Notes: generated by a model not told the origin, from the sequence alone. DNA of 64,000 nt from Aphelocoma coerulescens (GCF_041296385.1 NC_091013.1:12680001-12744000); one strand, 5' to 3'; shown: positions 1 to 12,743, numbered from the stretch's first letter. Numbers and translations: made by a program.

Positions 1-1459
1 AAGCAACTTTGTGTCTTCTAGTAAATTTAACTGTGTGCAAGGTTTTGTCACATGGTCTTCTTATAATTCTTTGATGAGATCCTACTCAATGTGTATGGAT
101 GAGAAAGAGGAAAAAGAAAAGAGAGAGCTGAACATGTACAAAACCTATTATTCAGCAAACTACATGCTAAAGTTTCAGCTTGATGATGAAGTTAAAAACA
201 GAAATTATTAAGAAACGCTGCATTGTGAGTTCAAGCTGTAAAGAAGTTGCCATATATTATTTAGGATTTTAAATTACTGGTTTTAATGATTATTATTAAT
301 TATGGAAGTATTTATTAAAGTAAATTCTATATGTAATATTTTCATGCTCAATTTTACATTAATTTGTTTGCCTGTACTCAGCTGCCACAACAAAGTAGAA
401 GGGATAACATTATTAGTGGCTAGGATAAGTCAGAATGTAGTTAGGTAATGCAAACAAAAATGAGACCAGTTAAAATCATTCTCTGCTCAAACCAAAACTA
501 GAGACACAAATCAAAAAAGCTTGAACTGTGTTCTGGAAAATGAGAGACAATGTCACTCTCTTCTGTGAATAGAGAGATAATTTTTAGGGGTAAATAGACC
601 CACAGACCCTGTTTCATCTCCAGCTTCAAATGCTTCCACCTGGAAGCTATTTCAAAATACACAGTCTTGCCCTCTGCCCTAATAATGAGTAGGAGAAGAG
701 AATTTCTTAGATTACCAGAAGGTAAAAAAAAAAAAATCTACTTATATGAGTTGAGATCACCACACTGATTTTTTTTAAGCTGAAAGAAAATACAAAACTG
801 GTCAAATACATTGAAATAAAATTATAGTAACTCAGTCATCGAGAAAAAAATACAGGGGAATAAAATATCCATATTAGTTTTAATACTCCAGTATTAGATA
901 CAACTAATACATCTGCCTTAAAAAATGTTACAAGTTACAGATTCTTACAAATTTTTACAAACTACATAGCACAAAGGAAGCTAAACAGAAAGATATCTAG
1001 AATCCCAAAGAAGAGGGAAAGAGTAAGAATGATTAATAAAAACTCATTTATATTATTGTTGGATATTCATATATGCACATATACATATATCTATACCCCT
1101 AACTATAAACATATATTTGCTATACTCATGCTCAATACCATAAATATTCATGCTACTGTCATAGTCTAATTTTTCCAGTGAATGCAAGCCTTTACAGAGA
1201 ATTACAAAGATGTGTTCTTTGCTCTCCAGTTTCAAACAAGATTGACAAAAGAGGTGGAATCCTGCAAACACCTGTATTGATGGAAAAGCTGCAGCCTATG
1301 CTTAAAATTTTCTGTCGGACAGGAAATCCACATTACAATCCATTGTAGCCATCCTTATTTTCACTGTTGATAAAACATTCCATTTCCACTAGGAAAGCTA
1401 TGTACATGCCTAATGTACAGAGCAGGATTTTCCAAACCTCCTGCTAGTGGCCTGATTTC
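1..1459. other. AT-rich non-coding host DNA
   Basis: There is no open frame of believable length and no recognisable exon. A short alternating TA/CA stretch lies near 1065-1115. I see no repeat family with confidence. Confidence 0.6.
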
Positions 1460-1902
1460 TGTACAGAGGAGAACTGCTGATACACGGTGTGAACCAAATA
1501 TCAGCAGGTAATCAAGACGGCCAAAATCCACAGCTGAAGTGTAAAGAGTAGATTTATTCCAACACCATGCTGGGTAGGACAGAGACACACACATTGTGTG
1601 CTTATTCCACTGTAGCAAGGGGCAAAAAGCACCCAAGCTACTCCCAGCCTCACGTATCAAAAAGGCCTGGCACGTGTGCAACCTTTCTAATGGTTGCAAT
1701 TTTCCTCTCTGCTTTTATGATCTCTGCTTTGATCTCTCTCCCACGACAGGGAGCTCAAGCACATCTGGGAGAGGGCCTCCAAGTCTCTGTGAACACCTCT
1801 GTTATCTCCACACAGGAATTCTACTTCTCAAAACAGACCCAGGACAAACAGCAGTAGGCAAAATAGATGGTTTCCCACACTGTTATTCTCCAAGCCTTGA
1901 CA
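1460..1902 (-). mobile_element. Probable solo LTR
   Basis: Read on the minus strand, this segment starts TG, ends CA and has the order of signals expected of an LTR. A CATAAAAGC TATA-like box (plus-strand 1711-1719) is followed by AATAAA (plus-strand 1553-1558) and about 90 nt of U5-like sequence ending in ACA. The two open frames across it (1567-1857 and 1361-1699) look like by-products of this element. I cannot see a target duplication, and the ends are chosen by the TG/CA rule, so the boundaries are tentative. An unrelated promoter-like sequence is the alternative. Confidence 0.42.
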
Positions 1903-4605
1903 TTCCCAGCTGCAAGGTCACTTGAGCAAACCTATCATTCTCCTCACCAAGTCCTTCAATTTTAACCCCTTCCTCCCAAAACATTTTGTATCTTTCTGCT
2001 GTTTTGTTCCAGTTTGGGCCTTTATTGGTTGGGTGGGTTTCTTGTTTTTATTTGTCTCTTCTTGCTTTCTACCAGTTACTTTTATTCAACAGTGATTTTT
2101 TTACAGTTTTCATTGTCCAAGGGTGGATATTCAGTTAGCTACCAAGAGGACACACTGCACTCTAGAAGTTTGGTCTACGCTGGGTACCAGGGCAACTTTC
2201 TGCAAGACAGTAACAGAAAAATGCATTCTCTCCTGATGCTGGCTATAGGCTTCTGGCAGCTCCTCAGCCTGTTGCTGGTTGCCCTTGCCTCCTTCAACCA
2301 GCTGCCTCCACTGCTTCTATAAACGAGTATAGAACATATTCGTATGAATATAGTTTTATGATATATTTCAGTTCAAAGAAGCCAGATTAGCTTTAGACTT
2401 TTCAATGAGTAGTCTTTGATAAACTGGCTCCTTTCATCTGAAATAAGGCTTAGGAGTTTTCATATCACTACAAATAAACCTGAGAGCAAAGTTATTTCCT
2501 TATAGGACATAAATGGAAAGGTAAAAGATATATGCCTGCAACCTTGTATTAGAGGAGAGGTGCCTTCTCCACACGCTCCTTCTGTTCTGACACATCTGTT
2601 GTAATTTCTCCCAGGCTCCTCTTAGAGTTCTGTTAGGTATTGACTCCCCCTGCTTCCAGATTTACTTCTTTAAATTAAACTGTTTCCACTTTTCTTTTAC
2701 AGTAGTATTTCTTTTTTCCTGCTATGTCTGCTGTGCTCCTAATCTGTAAGTAACTTCCACCATCTCACAGGTGTCCCATTTATGACATATCTTGTTAACT
2801 GTTATACTCTTTATCACTAATCATGGTGACACTCAAGGGCTTTGACACTTCCAGCATAGCCTGCTCTACAACAGGCTGTGCTTTAATGCTAAATTCTGTT
2901 TTCATTGTGTCCCCATGTTTTTGCCTGTGAATGGAAACAGCTGTATTGAAACTACAACATCCCTTACAGAAGATTCATTTCTCACACAGATATTGTACAG
3001 GTAAGATGTGAATTAAAGATTGATTTCTAAAGTTCATCTGCTTATGTATGTTTTCCCAGTAAATTAAAATTAATGTAATCTGCTCTTCGGGATAAATTAA
3101 GTTTTCAGATTAGATAAAAATGCTTTTAGCCTAATTCAGAAGTGTGTATCACATGTGATGAGCTGAAATCCATTAATGCTAATTTGGATTCCATTAGATC
3201 TGCTTGTGACAATTCAACCACTATCTAATGTAACCCCAGCAATTATAACTTACATGTGAAGAATTTGGAACACGGGATAATTTCCCAGAGAAAAGTGGAA
3301 GGAACTATTTTCTGGGATATGCTTGCCTCACAGAAACCATGTAAAAAAATGTGAATGTAAAACTTTGTGTCTCAGTCTTCCAAAGGCATTCACTTGCAAG
3401 TCTGCAAAAATGCAGTGTAGAAAACAGTGTTAATTTCCATATATGAGTGAGAGAGTAAAGGCTTACATATACCCATAAACATACTATAAAAACAACTGAA
3501 CATCTTTAAATCCTTATGTAAAATGTACCATATAATGAAACAATATAATGTGGATACAGAGGCAAATAAGAAAGAGGAAGATGTAAAAGCATGTTAGCAA
3601 ACACATGACTACACGTGGATCTTTAATATGAGGATGAAGAAACCATCACGATGATCATCAAATTCCTACTAGCAAAAGGCTCCAGGTGCCAACAACTCCC
3701 TGTAATGCCCTGCCACCACCACAAGTGTGAACCACCAACATTAGGGCCCAGAGGATCAGGGGAAGGGTAAGCATTACACCGAGAAAGGGATAGGAACTAA
3801 GTGTGTGTATAACAATTTTAACTGTATTATTGAGACCTTTCCATATAGAAGGTTCTTTTTCTTAACATAATAACTATGTCTGGACTATTAATGATTCTTG
3901 GATTAGATTCTTAAAGTCAATTTTATCAACAATAAATTATTTCCTTTATATATAAAATATCATCCCACTTTGCCAAGAAACAAGATCTTGAGCACAACAC
4001 AGAAATATATGCAAAGAGACATATATTCAGTAAATATTCAAGGCTCTTCATTAATCTCTCAACAATCTCAAGGTATAACTGTGCTTAACTCACCCCTACC
4101 ACTGCAAGATCTGCTGGTCTTTTCTGTTCCTTGCTGCAGTCTCATTTGACACACTTTCCTTCAATCCTCCCCCTGCAATACTGGAAAGCTGTCCATGAAG
4201 AGAAACATTTAAATTTGCAATGCACATGCCTTGGAACTCGTGAACTCCAAACATGAAACTGTCACTTTCACAGAGGTCACATGCATTGCTTTATTGTCAT
4301 TAAGTACACGAATGATGGCAGTAGGTAGTCAAATAAGTTTGTCATTTCAATTTGAAATTCCTCTCTGAGGCTGAGATGTATGAGTAGGCTCTCTGTCCCT
4401 GTAGCATGGCCATTTACAATTTCACTGTCAGCAGCCTGAACTTAGAGTCACAATGGCAAAAATTATTGGAATTATAAAGTATTGCAGAGGGTCCAATGCT
4501 GATCAGCACCAGTATGCCACAACCTTCCTAGAGAGAGCGTCCTGCAAAGAGCAACTCTTCCAGGGCAGTGGCAGGCCTCCCTGGGCAGCAGGTGATTTCA
4601 GCAAG
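1903..4605. other. Non-coding host DNA
   Basis: This is mostly AT-rich unique sequence. The 102-codon frame at 2014-2322 is rich in hydrophobic residues (Leu, Phe, Ser) but has no recognisable domain, and I treat it as chance. I see no RNA gene or repeat family. Confidence 0.55.
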
Positions 4606-5016
4606 TGTAGCAATTTCTCAGCTACAAGTGATATCAGCTCTTGTGATTCAGCTCTTTGTGAAATCACCCAAGGTGAACTCATGGACAGAGAGACAGGAGC
4701 CTCGTTTGGCAGTTCCACAGAGGCAGCTTTAATTGTCCAGCAGCCCCTGTGAAGGAAAGACCAGGGACAAAAACTCCTTGTTCAGGGGCAGAAACAGGGC
4801 CTTTTATGGGAAATGCACGGGGTGGGGTAGAAACCAATGGGCCAACTGGGTACAGGCTATTACCATACAGAAACAACACATGCTGGGGGTGGTTCACTTT
4901 GTCAGCATGACCCGAGGAAGGTTGCTTATCTCTGGAGAAACTGTTTTTGCTCTCATGCCTCTCTCCTCCAAGGGAGTACAGAGGGCTCTTGTGCCAAGGG
5001 CTCACAGCCCTCCACA
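4606..5016 (-). mobile_element. Probable solo LTR
   Basis: On the minus strand the segment begins TGTGGAGGGC and ends GCTACA. It carries a CATAAAAGG TATA-like box (plus-strand about 4800-4808), then ATTAAA (plus-strand 4728-4733) about 70 nt further on, then a U5-like tail. The spacing and order are those of a retroviral LTR. Overlapping frames on both strands (4679-5128 minus, 4733-5020 plus) are shadows of it. Flanking bases do not give a clean target duplication, so either the ends are slightly misplaced or the element is old. Confidence 0.55.
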
Positions 5017-7363
5017 ATAAAGTATACGAATAGGATGATATAAGCAGATACACACTTTCAAATCTTGCACTGTGTCCTATACCTACTGTGATCATTGGTA
5101 TGTGCACTGGGCCTAAAAGCACTTGCACAGGGTCTGAAAAAGGCAGGAAGTGAGGAACAGTATCAGTAACAGCCTGAAGAGCTTAGGCTTGAATAGGTGA
5201 TTCTGCCATCTACCATTATCCCTGCTAATTGAGGACTGCTCCTGGCAGGCATATTTTTCAATAGTAATTTCCTGATTTTTCTATTTTGCAGTAAGTTGCA
5301 GGTATTTCTGTTTGGTGGTGATAAGCATGCTTTTGAGAAATGCTCACCTCTTTTCTCTATTCCATTATACCAGGCTTTCAAAAGCTGTATTGTGTTGTTT
5401 GATCACGTATTTTCAGGTCATCCAGAGTAGCCAAATTACATCTTCAATGTATTTTTTTAAATATATTTTTATCCTTTGTAGATCTTACATATGCCTTCTG
5501 CATCATAAGCCTGTATAAAGCATTGGAACCTCTAGCTGGTGAGAAATGTGCCTGTGCAACAGGTGGTGATGGTACTTATAGAGAAATATCATATGAGATC
5601 TCTGAAGATTGTTTTAGCAATGTGGTGGTCACTTGTGGCAAAACAGTGACAGAACAATAATGCCAGATGGAACGTGATTCCTTTGCATCTCATTTACTGT
5701 AAATGATGGCAGTTTTGTGACTCATCTGACTGTACAGAACTACTCTGCATGCCAGGCAGTAGGCAATCAGCTACCTACCTGTAAGGGGAGTTTCATCTGT
5801 AGTATGAATAAGAAAAGAAAGGACTGTGTAGCAGAAACTGCAGTGTGTGCCTCTGCAGCAGAGCTCATGACAGTCACCAGCTTAGTACTCCAGGAAAATC
5901 CACAGCAGATTTAAAATACGTTTTAATGATTAAGCAGAATGCCTTGCCATGGCTTCCATCCTTCATGTAAAGTGATTACAATGGAAGGCACATTTTCAGT
6001 CAGTGCCTCTTCAAGGGCCTTTGACTGGGTCAGGCAAGAGCATGGGCAGTGCAGCTCCTGCCTTTCAGCCCTGGGGCTCTTCTGGGGGACAGTCATGCAA
6101 GAGGGATTGGGTATTCATCTAGTTTAATAACTCCTAATCCCCCTGGGGAACAAAGTATAGGAGGACAGGGATCAGCTAATTATAGTTAATTGTATAGCTG
6201 GGAGAGTCTGATTAACATAATTAAGATAGCCTTGTGACTAGTAGCTATATGGCAGGAAAGTGTACTTAGTTATAGCAAGTGAAAAACTAATTAAAGAAGT
6301 ATGAGCTAGACAGCCTAGCTAAAGTCCTAAAAGGATGATTTTTTGACACTAAAAATGCATACATCTTGTGTATGCTAGAGAAAGCACACAAGATTGTGGC
6401 AAGCACGCAGGGACTGTGAGGCAGGTTTTACAGAGAGATGAAAGATTGCAGGTTAATGCACTGGAAAGTTTGCAGTGTATGAATAATGGGAAAGAGGTAA
6501 GCATGCATGAGTTGCTTGGAAACAGCCTGTGGGCCAGAAAACAGGTACTGGTGTAGGGTGAATATAATGATTGTGTTTGGTATTCCTGTTGTTAGGAAGT
6601 GGATCTTAGCCTTCCCCCCCCCCCACCGCCCCTCCTCCCCCAGGCATGAATGTAAGTGTATGTTATGAAAGCCAAATATGTTTTATGGTATAATTTATCT
6701 CTTTTGCAAGATGTGCTGCTTCTTGTTCTCCATGGGTTTCCTGATGTCTTCCATGATAGTAATACAGTGCAATTTTAGAGACCTGATAAGGTGCATGCAT
6801 AGAGGTGAATAATCATAGCTTTTCAGTATTATCAAGTATTATTTCAGTATTATTAATTCAGCTCCTAATTTCATGGCACCCGAGAACTTAAGAGCTGTGT
6901 AAAGGGATTTGTAAAATTTGTAAAATTTTAGTCAATAATTTTTTCCATTTCTGCATTTTCCCCAAAGCAATGAAGGCCCTCCACATCTAGAAATAATAAG
7001 ATGCCAAATTATGTGAGAAAGGTGTGTTTCAACTTCTCCCACAACTACTAAGTTTTCTGGGTTGAGCTTCCAAGGCTATGACTAAGTTTTTCTTTCCTAA
7101 ATGTCTTAGTCTGATATATTTTTAAATGAAATTCTGTCATAACTGTAATACAAACAATCCAGATCATTCCTACAAGAAAATTATTATTTTATTTTTAAAA
7201 AGAGGTAGCTCACATTGCATAGTATAAGAATTCATTGTGATCTTTATTTTCGCTGGATTTCTGCAAATTAAGAGCTTTGTCAGATAAAAATTACTTTCAT
7301 TTCATCTCACCTAATTCTTTTGTTGTATTTTGTTGTATGTCTGGAGATGTCTGTTTAAACTTA

Positions 7364-7411
7364 TTCACATGGATGGTCAATATGTAAAAACCCAATTCAA
7401 AACAACAACAA
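7364..7411 (+). repeat. 48-bp direct repeat, copy 1
   Basis: This begins TTCACATGGATGGTCAATAT and ends in a CAA-rich tail. The same 48 nt recur at 8295-8342 in the same orientation with about three differences, 931 bp apart. The origin is unknown. Confidence 0.8.
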
Positions 7412-8294
7412 TTTACTTTCTGGACTGGGCTGTTAGGGTTTTCTGAGTTCCAACAAAATAGTTCAGCTATCCTTTGCTGCTCTATGGCCATGCAGTACCA
7501 CTGAAATAAACCAGAAAGTACAGTTTTACAAAGTGGAAAACATCCTTATTATGGCAAAAAAAGGCTATGGATAATGATAACTAAAAGTCCTCAAGCAGTC
7601 TAACCCATGAATTTAAGCCTGTTCCTGAACCATTGAACATGAAACATGAAAGGGTACAAGCACTGGAGTAGAATGATATGTCTTAGACAGAGGATATTAC
7701 ATGCCTGCTGGAAATAGATAATGATTATGGCCAAAATAAAAATAATGAGTGTGGACTCAAAGCTTTGACCTGTTGGTAGATTAAATCTATACCTGTATTT
7801 TCATTGCCAAACCCAGGAGTTTCTTGCTGGTCTAAATCCAGCATAGTTATATCTATTTAAAATAAGCCAAATGGAAAATCTTGTGAGCTCTTTTCTACCT
7901 CTGTGTAAATGCAGTCCCACAGAGAACATACCCTGTGCTCTGTGGGGCCACCACCTCATCCAAAGAAATGCTTTGCACAGTCTCAGAGCACAAATCTGCA
8001 ACATTCCTGGTGGAGAATAATTTCGAGTGGAATGTGTGGCAGTCATATATGCTGATCCAGCAGCATAGCAATATATGAGGTTTCTATATGAATTTTTAAG
8101 TTTGATGAAGCTAAAATGAATATGGCTTTCAATCCATTTTCATCAAGGTTCTATGAACAATTCACATAAATATATACACACAGATGTATGTATTCTGTTT
8201 GGGATTTTGCTCTTTCTGTGAGATTCTTGAAATTAAAAAATTAAAGATACTCTTAAAATGGGGTATTTTAATGAATGCTTACTTGCAGGTCAAG

Positions 8295-8342
8295 TTCACA
8301 TGGATGGTCAATATGCAAAAAACCAATTCAAAACAGCAACAA
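8295..8342 (+). repeat. 48-bp direct repeat, copy 2
   Basis: This is the second copy of the 7364-7411 sequence, followed by a longer CAA/CAAA-rich low-complexity tail to about 8385. Similarity does not obviously extend upstream of either copy, so this is not a simple long tandem duplication. Confidence 0.8.
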
Positions 8343-10431
8343 CAACAAAGCAAACAAACAAAAAACCCCAACAAAACTAAAGCCCCAACCTCTTAGTATT
8401 TGTTGTGATCTCAAAAATTGGTACAAAAATTAAAGCTAGAATTCTAATGAGAAAGATTCCAGTAGTCAATTGATAATATATTATTTTTAAGTTGAATAAT
8501 CTAAGAAGTATATAATAATCATGTGTATATTAAGAATACATAGTTTTTAGAAATTTAGAAATTTTCAGTGCTTTCAGAGAAAAGGAATTTACTCTAAAAT
8601 TGTAACAAGACACTTAAAAGTTTTAAAAAACTTTGGTTGGTTTTTCGAGGTATTTTTGTTTTTTGAAAAAGCCCCTCTGCTAGTTTACTGCAAAGTAAGG
8701 TTCAGGAGAATCAGCAGGTTTTGATGTAAGTGCTTTAACATCCACCAGGCTGTTTACGTGTATATGTTAAGCATTTTTGATTAGTCTTATAAAACAAGCA
8801 ACAGTCAACATTTATAATTCTTTTCCAAGTTAGAGTACATGCCAAACAAAAAGTTGAAGTGGAAATACGTAACTTAATGATTTAGCTGCCATTTCAATTT
8901 ATTAAACATATTAATAAAAATGTGTGTATTCATCGTTCCAGACATATGTGCATCCAATAAAGCAATAATAATTAGATTTGGCAGCCAACGAGCTGGCTTT
9001 TTCTGAAGCCTGAACTCTTCTTGACATAGCTAGCAGCTGTACCAAACTTCTTTCAAGAGTTTGTGTTTTCTGTCAGGAAAAGCCTATGAGAAGAAGCAGA
9101 CCTAGAGGGGTGACCTAAAGTCAATAACTGGTCTTCTGTAAACTGAACAGTGCTACAAAATTTTGCTTTTGTTCCTCACAATCAGCATATTTTTTCCTCT
9201 CATCCTGTCAGAAATTAAGAGAAGGAGAAAGTAAAAAAAAGACAGCAGGTTTGCATTCTTGCAGATTGACTGACAGCACTTATTCTAAGCCAAGTGATGA
9301 TTTTTCTCTTCAACCGCTATTTTGGACTTTGAGTTGAACAACTTCCCAATCAGTTTGAACTGTGTGAGTGACTTTGCAAAGGCGTACATGCCAAAAGGCA
9401 TAAATGGGTGTTTGGTAAGCAGTAAGGCTTGCTGTTTACCCCCTAGATACTTTTAACTGGAGTTGTAACACCCAAAAAATCTTTCTCTCTTGTGCAAATG
9501 AATAATGACATGTGGAGTCTTAGCAGTAAAGTACATTTTTTAAAGGAACTAGGCTGGTAGTAGAAAGGTAGAGCAGCTACTTCGCATGAAGAAATCACTT
9601 CTTCATATGGATTGACCATACTGAAATTAACTAGCATGGAAAGCAGAATAAACAGTTAATTGTTTTCTAGTTGCAGTGACTCCCTTTGTTGAATTGATTG
9701 GTTTGGACTTTTAAAGAGTAGCTCCATGTCTGAGTTTCATTGGTGGTTTATGGATATTCAGACCAGAACAGAAGTGGCCCTGGGTGACATCTGGTACCTT
9801 CTGAGTTCTGTCTTCCTGCAAGAATTTTAGGCCTTCTTTTTTAATTTAGAAATTTATCATTAAATAACTTCTGACTGCTAAGAAAGTACCTGAGAGAACA
9901 TTTTGCACTAGTAATGCCCTCCGTAAGCACAAAAAATTGTATCAGTTCCCTTTTAAAAACTATGTTTTGCTTTTTTAATTAAGAAAAAAAGGTAAAATTG
10001 TCATGCACATTATGTGGAACAATGAAGTTTATGGCTTCCTTATAATAAATATGCTGATAGAAGAAACAAATTAGAGAAATGTAAACATTAATTCTGTTTA
10101 CAGTCCTTTAGAAGTACTAAGTGCATGTTCTTAACTGAAAAAAAGGAAAAGTGTTTTGTGGGTTTTTTGGTGGAATCAGAAGAAATTTCCCCTTGATTTA
10201 ATAGGAAAGCCAGTCATGTAAATTGAAATGGGAAAAGGCTTACAATGTCAATTCTTCCAATCCACAGATAAGGTAGGTTGGTACCTTAATGCAGCTGAAG
10301 GAAGGAATGACCAACAGATATTGAATGAGAAAATGTAGATGAGGAAGACATTTTTTGTCAGATACAATACAGCAAAGCACAGATTGTAGTTGACAATAAT
10401 GAACAAAAACCCGATATAATTCACTAAAAGT

Positions 10432-10542
10432 CATAGAATCATAAAATAGATAAGGTTAAAAAGGACCTTAAAGATCATTAGTTCTAACCTCTCTGCCATG
10501 GGCAGGGTCTGCATTCAATAGATCAGGTTGCTAAACCCATGT
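10432..10542 (-). mobile_element. CR1 LINE 3'-end fragment
   Basis: The plus strand starts with TCATAGAATCATA, the complement of the CR1 3'-terminal repeat. It continues with the diverged CR1 3'-end phrase that includes GACCTTAAAGATCAT and CTGCCATGGGCAGGG. The coding part is gone. This is a short, old, 5'-truncated copy, as is usual for CR1. Confidence 0.75.
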
Positions 10543-11984
10543 TTATGAAGAATAGAAAGACTATGCTTTTTGGGAAAAGGCAAATTATTGATAGAGTCTC
10601 ATGGACTTGAAGAAGAAGAAGAATGGAATAACTGCATGGATTTTGACAGAAAAAAAATTGTCAGAAAAACTATTAATGACAAGGAAAATCAAAAGGTAAG
10701 TAAAATTACCCAAGAACATTATCTTCAAACCACAGTGAGTCTTGTGACTTTATCTGTTTATAAGCAAAGGAAGGACAGGCTGTAAGACACTTATGTGAAA
10801 GTAAGTAGCTGGTGTTTTATGTTATAGAAAATAGTGTAAGGAAAAGGGCAGAAAAGTTACAGAGTTGGAAAGATGCTAACTGCAAGAGAATTTTGAAGAC
10901 TTTCAAAGCAAGATTGTAATTTTTGAGGCTGGTGAGAGAGGTTCTGCAAGGACAAATGAGAGTCCAGCCCTTTCTCTTTCCCCTAAAAATAAATTTTAAA
11001 AAACCTAAAAAACCAACCAACCAACCAACAAAAAAACCCAAAAACAAACAAACAAAAACCACACAAACCACAAAATCAGCCCTCCTAATGGGAGTTTCAA
11101 ATTCCGTTCAAGATTCAAGTAACAAATCCCTTTAGATACTTTGCCACCATCAATACATATCTATATTTTGGGGAAAGCCTTTTTTATTTCTGTAATACTA
11201 AATATAAATAGCTATTAAATCTTCTAGATGCAAACTTTTGCATCTGCCACTGACATAAATGAACTAATTTGAAACTGCTTAGTCCTATCACTCTTTGCAT
11301 GATTCTGTCATTAATCTGACTGTTAACTGAGACAGCAAATCATCTCTCTTGCAGTTTAATTTGATAATGCATTCATTTTCAGATTTTACGAATAATATAA
11401 AATTAATTTATTCATCATGATGCATTTTTCAATCCTTAGATGCAAAAATCTCAAAATCTCTGCTTTGATCCCATGTCTGTGCTTTACCATGTCTTTAAAA
11501 TTGACTTGGACACCAGAGCATTTCTGGAAAGACAGCATTTCTTGTACATGTATATACACGTATGTCCACGTATGTGTGTGTTTATACATGGAAAAAGTAT
11601 CCTGTTTGAAAAATTATTCCGTCTCTAGATTAAAGACAAGTTACTTTTTTAAAGGTTTAAATATTTTACCTGTAAAATGACCAAGAGTGTTGATTTTAGA
11701 AGTTGTTAACTGTGAACAGTTGTGTTTTGATGTGTCTTGTGTTGCCAAGAGAATTGTGAAGGTTCAGGTGCAGGTTTGCTCTTTGATATGAACTCCCAGA
11801 TTTGTGTAATTGTGCCTGACTGATGTGTGTGGGAGGACAAGGAGGGCTGGCTGGAGAGACACAGAGCACGAGACAGCATAAAACTACACATATAGCTACA
11901 GAGAGTAAAAATGTTTGTCCCACACACTGTAACAAAAATCATTGTCAGGTTGTTAGAATAGATCTACTGCCATGATTTTTAGTG
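10543..11984. other. Non-coding host DNA 5' of the ERV
   Basis: AT-rich. An A/C low-complexity run with repeated CCAA and CAAA units lies at about 11006-11075. I see no gene. The sequence meets the ERV target duplication at 11985. Confidence 0.55.
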
Positions 11985-11990
11985 GCCAGT
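11985..11990. repeat. Target-site duplication, left
   Basis: GCCAGT lies directly before the TG of the 5' LTR and matches 19260-19265. Six base pairs is the length usually made by alpha- and betaretroviral integrases. Confidence 0.95.
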
Positions 11991-12299
11991 TGTTGGAGAA
12001 TGGATTTATTGGGATCAATAAAGGAGCTGTGCAAGCTATTAAGCTGAAGGATTTTTGGGCCTGAGTGCGTGAGACACTTTCTGTGGGAAAGTCTCTGTGA
12101 AAAGCAAAACAGTTCCAGCCTGAGAAATTTCAGGGAGTAACGTACTTGCAGGTGTGATATCTAGGAGTATAAGGGAGGCAAGGACAAGATTCCTTTGAAC
12201 ATAACAAGATTGTGGAAGACTGCCAATGTAGCCTGATTGTGTAGAAATAGAAAAATATCCTGATAAGTAAGCCCCTTAGAAGCTAACAAGCTGGTATAC

Positions 12300-12306
12300 T
12301 ATTTAA
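12300..12306 (+). promoter_or_regulatory. TATA box of the ERV promoter
   Basis: TATTTAA followed by GTGCC, about 25-30 nt before the likely cap site near 12330. The same position in the solo LTR at 47936-48382 reads TATATAAGTGCC, which supports function. The copy in the 3' LTR is at 19126-19132. Confidence 0.8.
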
Positions 12307-12322
12307 GTGCCTCGAGACTGCT

Positions 12323-12328
12323 AATAAA
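12323..12328 (+). promoter_or_regulatory. Poly(A) signal AATAAA in the LTR
   Basis: AATAAA lies 17 nt beyond the TATA box. In the 3' LTR the matching signal (19149-19154) would set the end of the genomic RNA. The close TATA/AATAAA spacing implies a very short R region, as in avian leukosis-type LTRs. Confidence 0.75.
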
Positions 12329-12435
12329 TCGGAGTTTAGTTTTCAACCATATTGGCTGCTGTCTGTTCTTCTCCCCCCGCCGGGGATCCGAGCTCCCCGT
12401 ACCGCCGCGGCTTCCGACCTCTGGCTTCTTACATC

Positions 12436-12453
12436 TGGCGCCCGAACTCGGAC
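12436..12453 (+). promoter_or_regulatory. Primer binding site, tRNA-Lys type
   Basis: TGGCGCCCGAACTCGGAC begins 2 nt after the LTR. It agrees with the well-known tRNA-Lys3 primer site at 16 of 18 positions, differing at positions 13 and 14. The first 12 bases, which pair with the acceptor end, are perfect. It is unlike the tRNA-Trp site of avian leukosis viruses. A different Lys-like avian tRNA could be the true primer. Confidence 0.85.
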
Positions 12454-12497
12454 ACCGAACACCGAACACGGCACACCGAACTTGGAACACCGAACTT
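12443..12497 (+). repeat. CCGAAC-unit repeat overlapping the primer binding site
   Basis: The unit CCGAAC, mostly as ACACCGAAC, occurs five times in about 55 nt. The first copy lies inside the primer binding site. It looks like slippage or serial duplication of PBS-proximal sequence. Confidence 0.8.
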
Positions 12498-12743
12498 CGC
12501 GGAGTACGGGACTTTGGACTGGGACTGGTATTTTATTCCCGTTGCCCTGGCGGGAGCCTAATGCGGTGCCGGGGCAGCGCCGGCGGGTGTGGAGGGTCGG
12601 CCGACCTCTAGCCTGGGCCACCTTAACATCGGTGGTTCGCCGCTTGGCTGCTAAAGGCTTGCCTGGACGCTGCAGTACCCTGATACTTGGGGCGCGCGGA
12701 GGCGCGGGTGGTATCAGAGTAGTCCGCGGGTTTCTCGGTTTTT

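Larger units (their letters stand above)
5017..10431. other. Non-coding host DNA
   Basis: This is long AT-rich sequence without credible coding potential. It includes a C-rich run near 6612-6644 and the 48-bp repeat pair listed separately. All open frames are at or below about 80 codons and resemble no family I know. Confidence 0.55.
11991..12433 (+). mobile_element. 5' LTR of the ERV (443 bp)
   Basis: Starts TGTTGGAG and ends CTTCTTACA. U3 runs to about 12325, with TATTTAA at 12300-12306 and AATAAA at 12323-12328 just before the expected cap site. A short R and a C/G-rich U5 (CCCCCCGCCGGGGATCC) follow. It appears identical to 18817-19259. It would drive transcription of the provirus. A diverged relative of the same LTR lies at 47936-48382 on the other strand. 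Confidence 0.97.
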
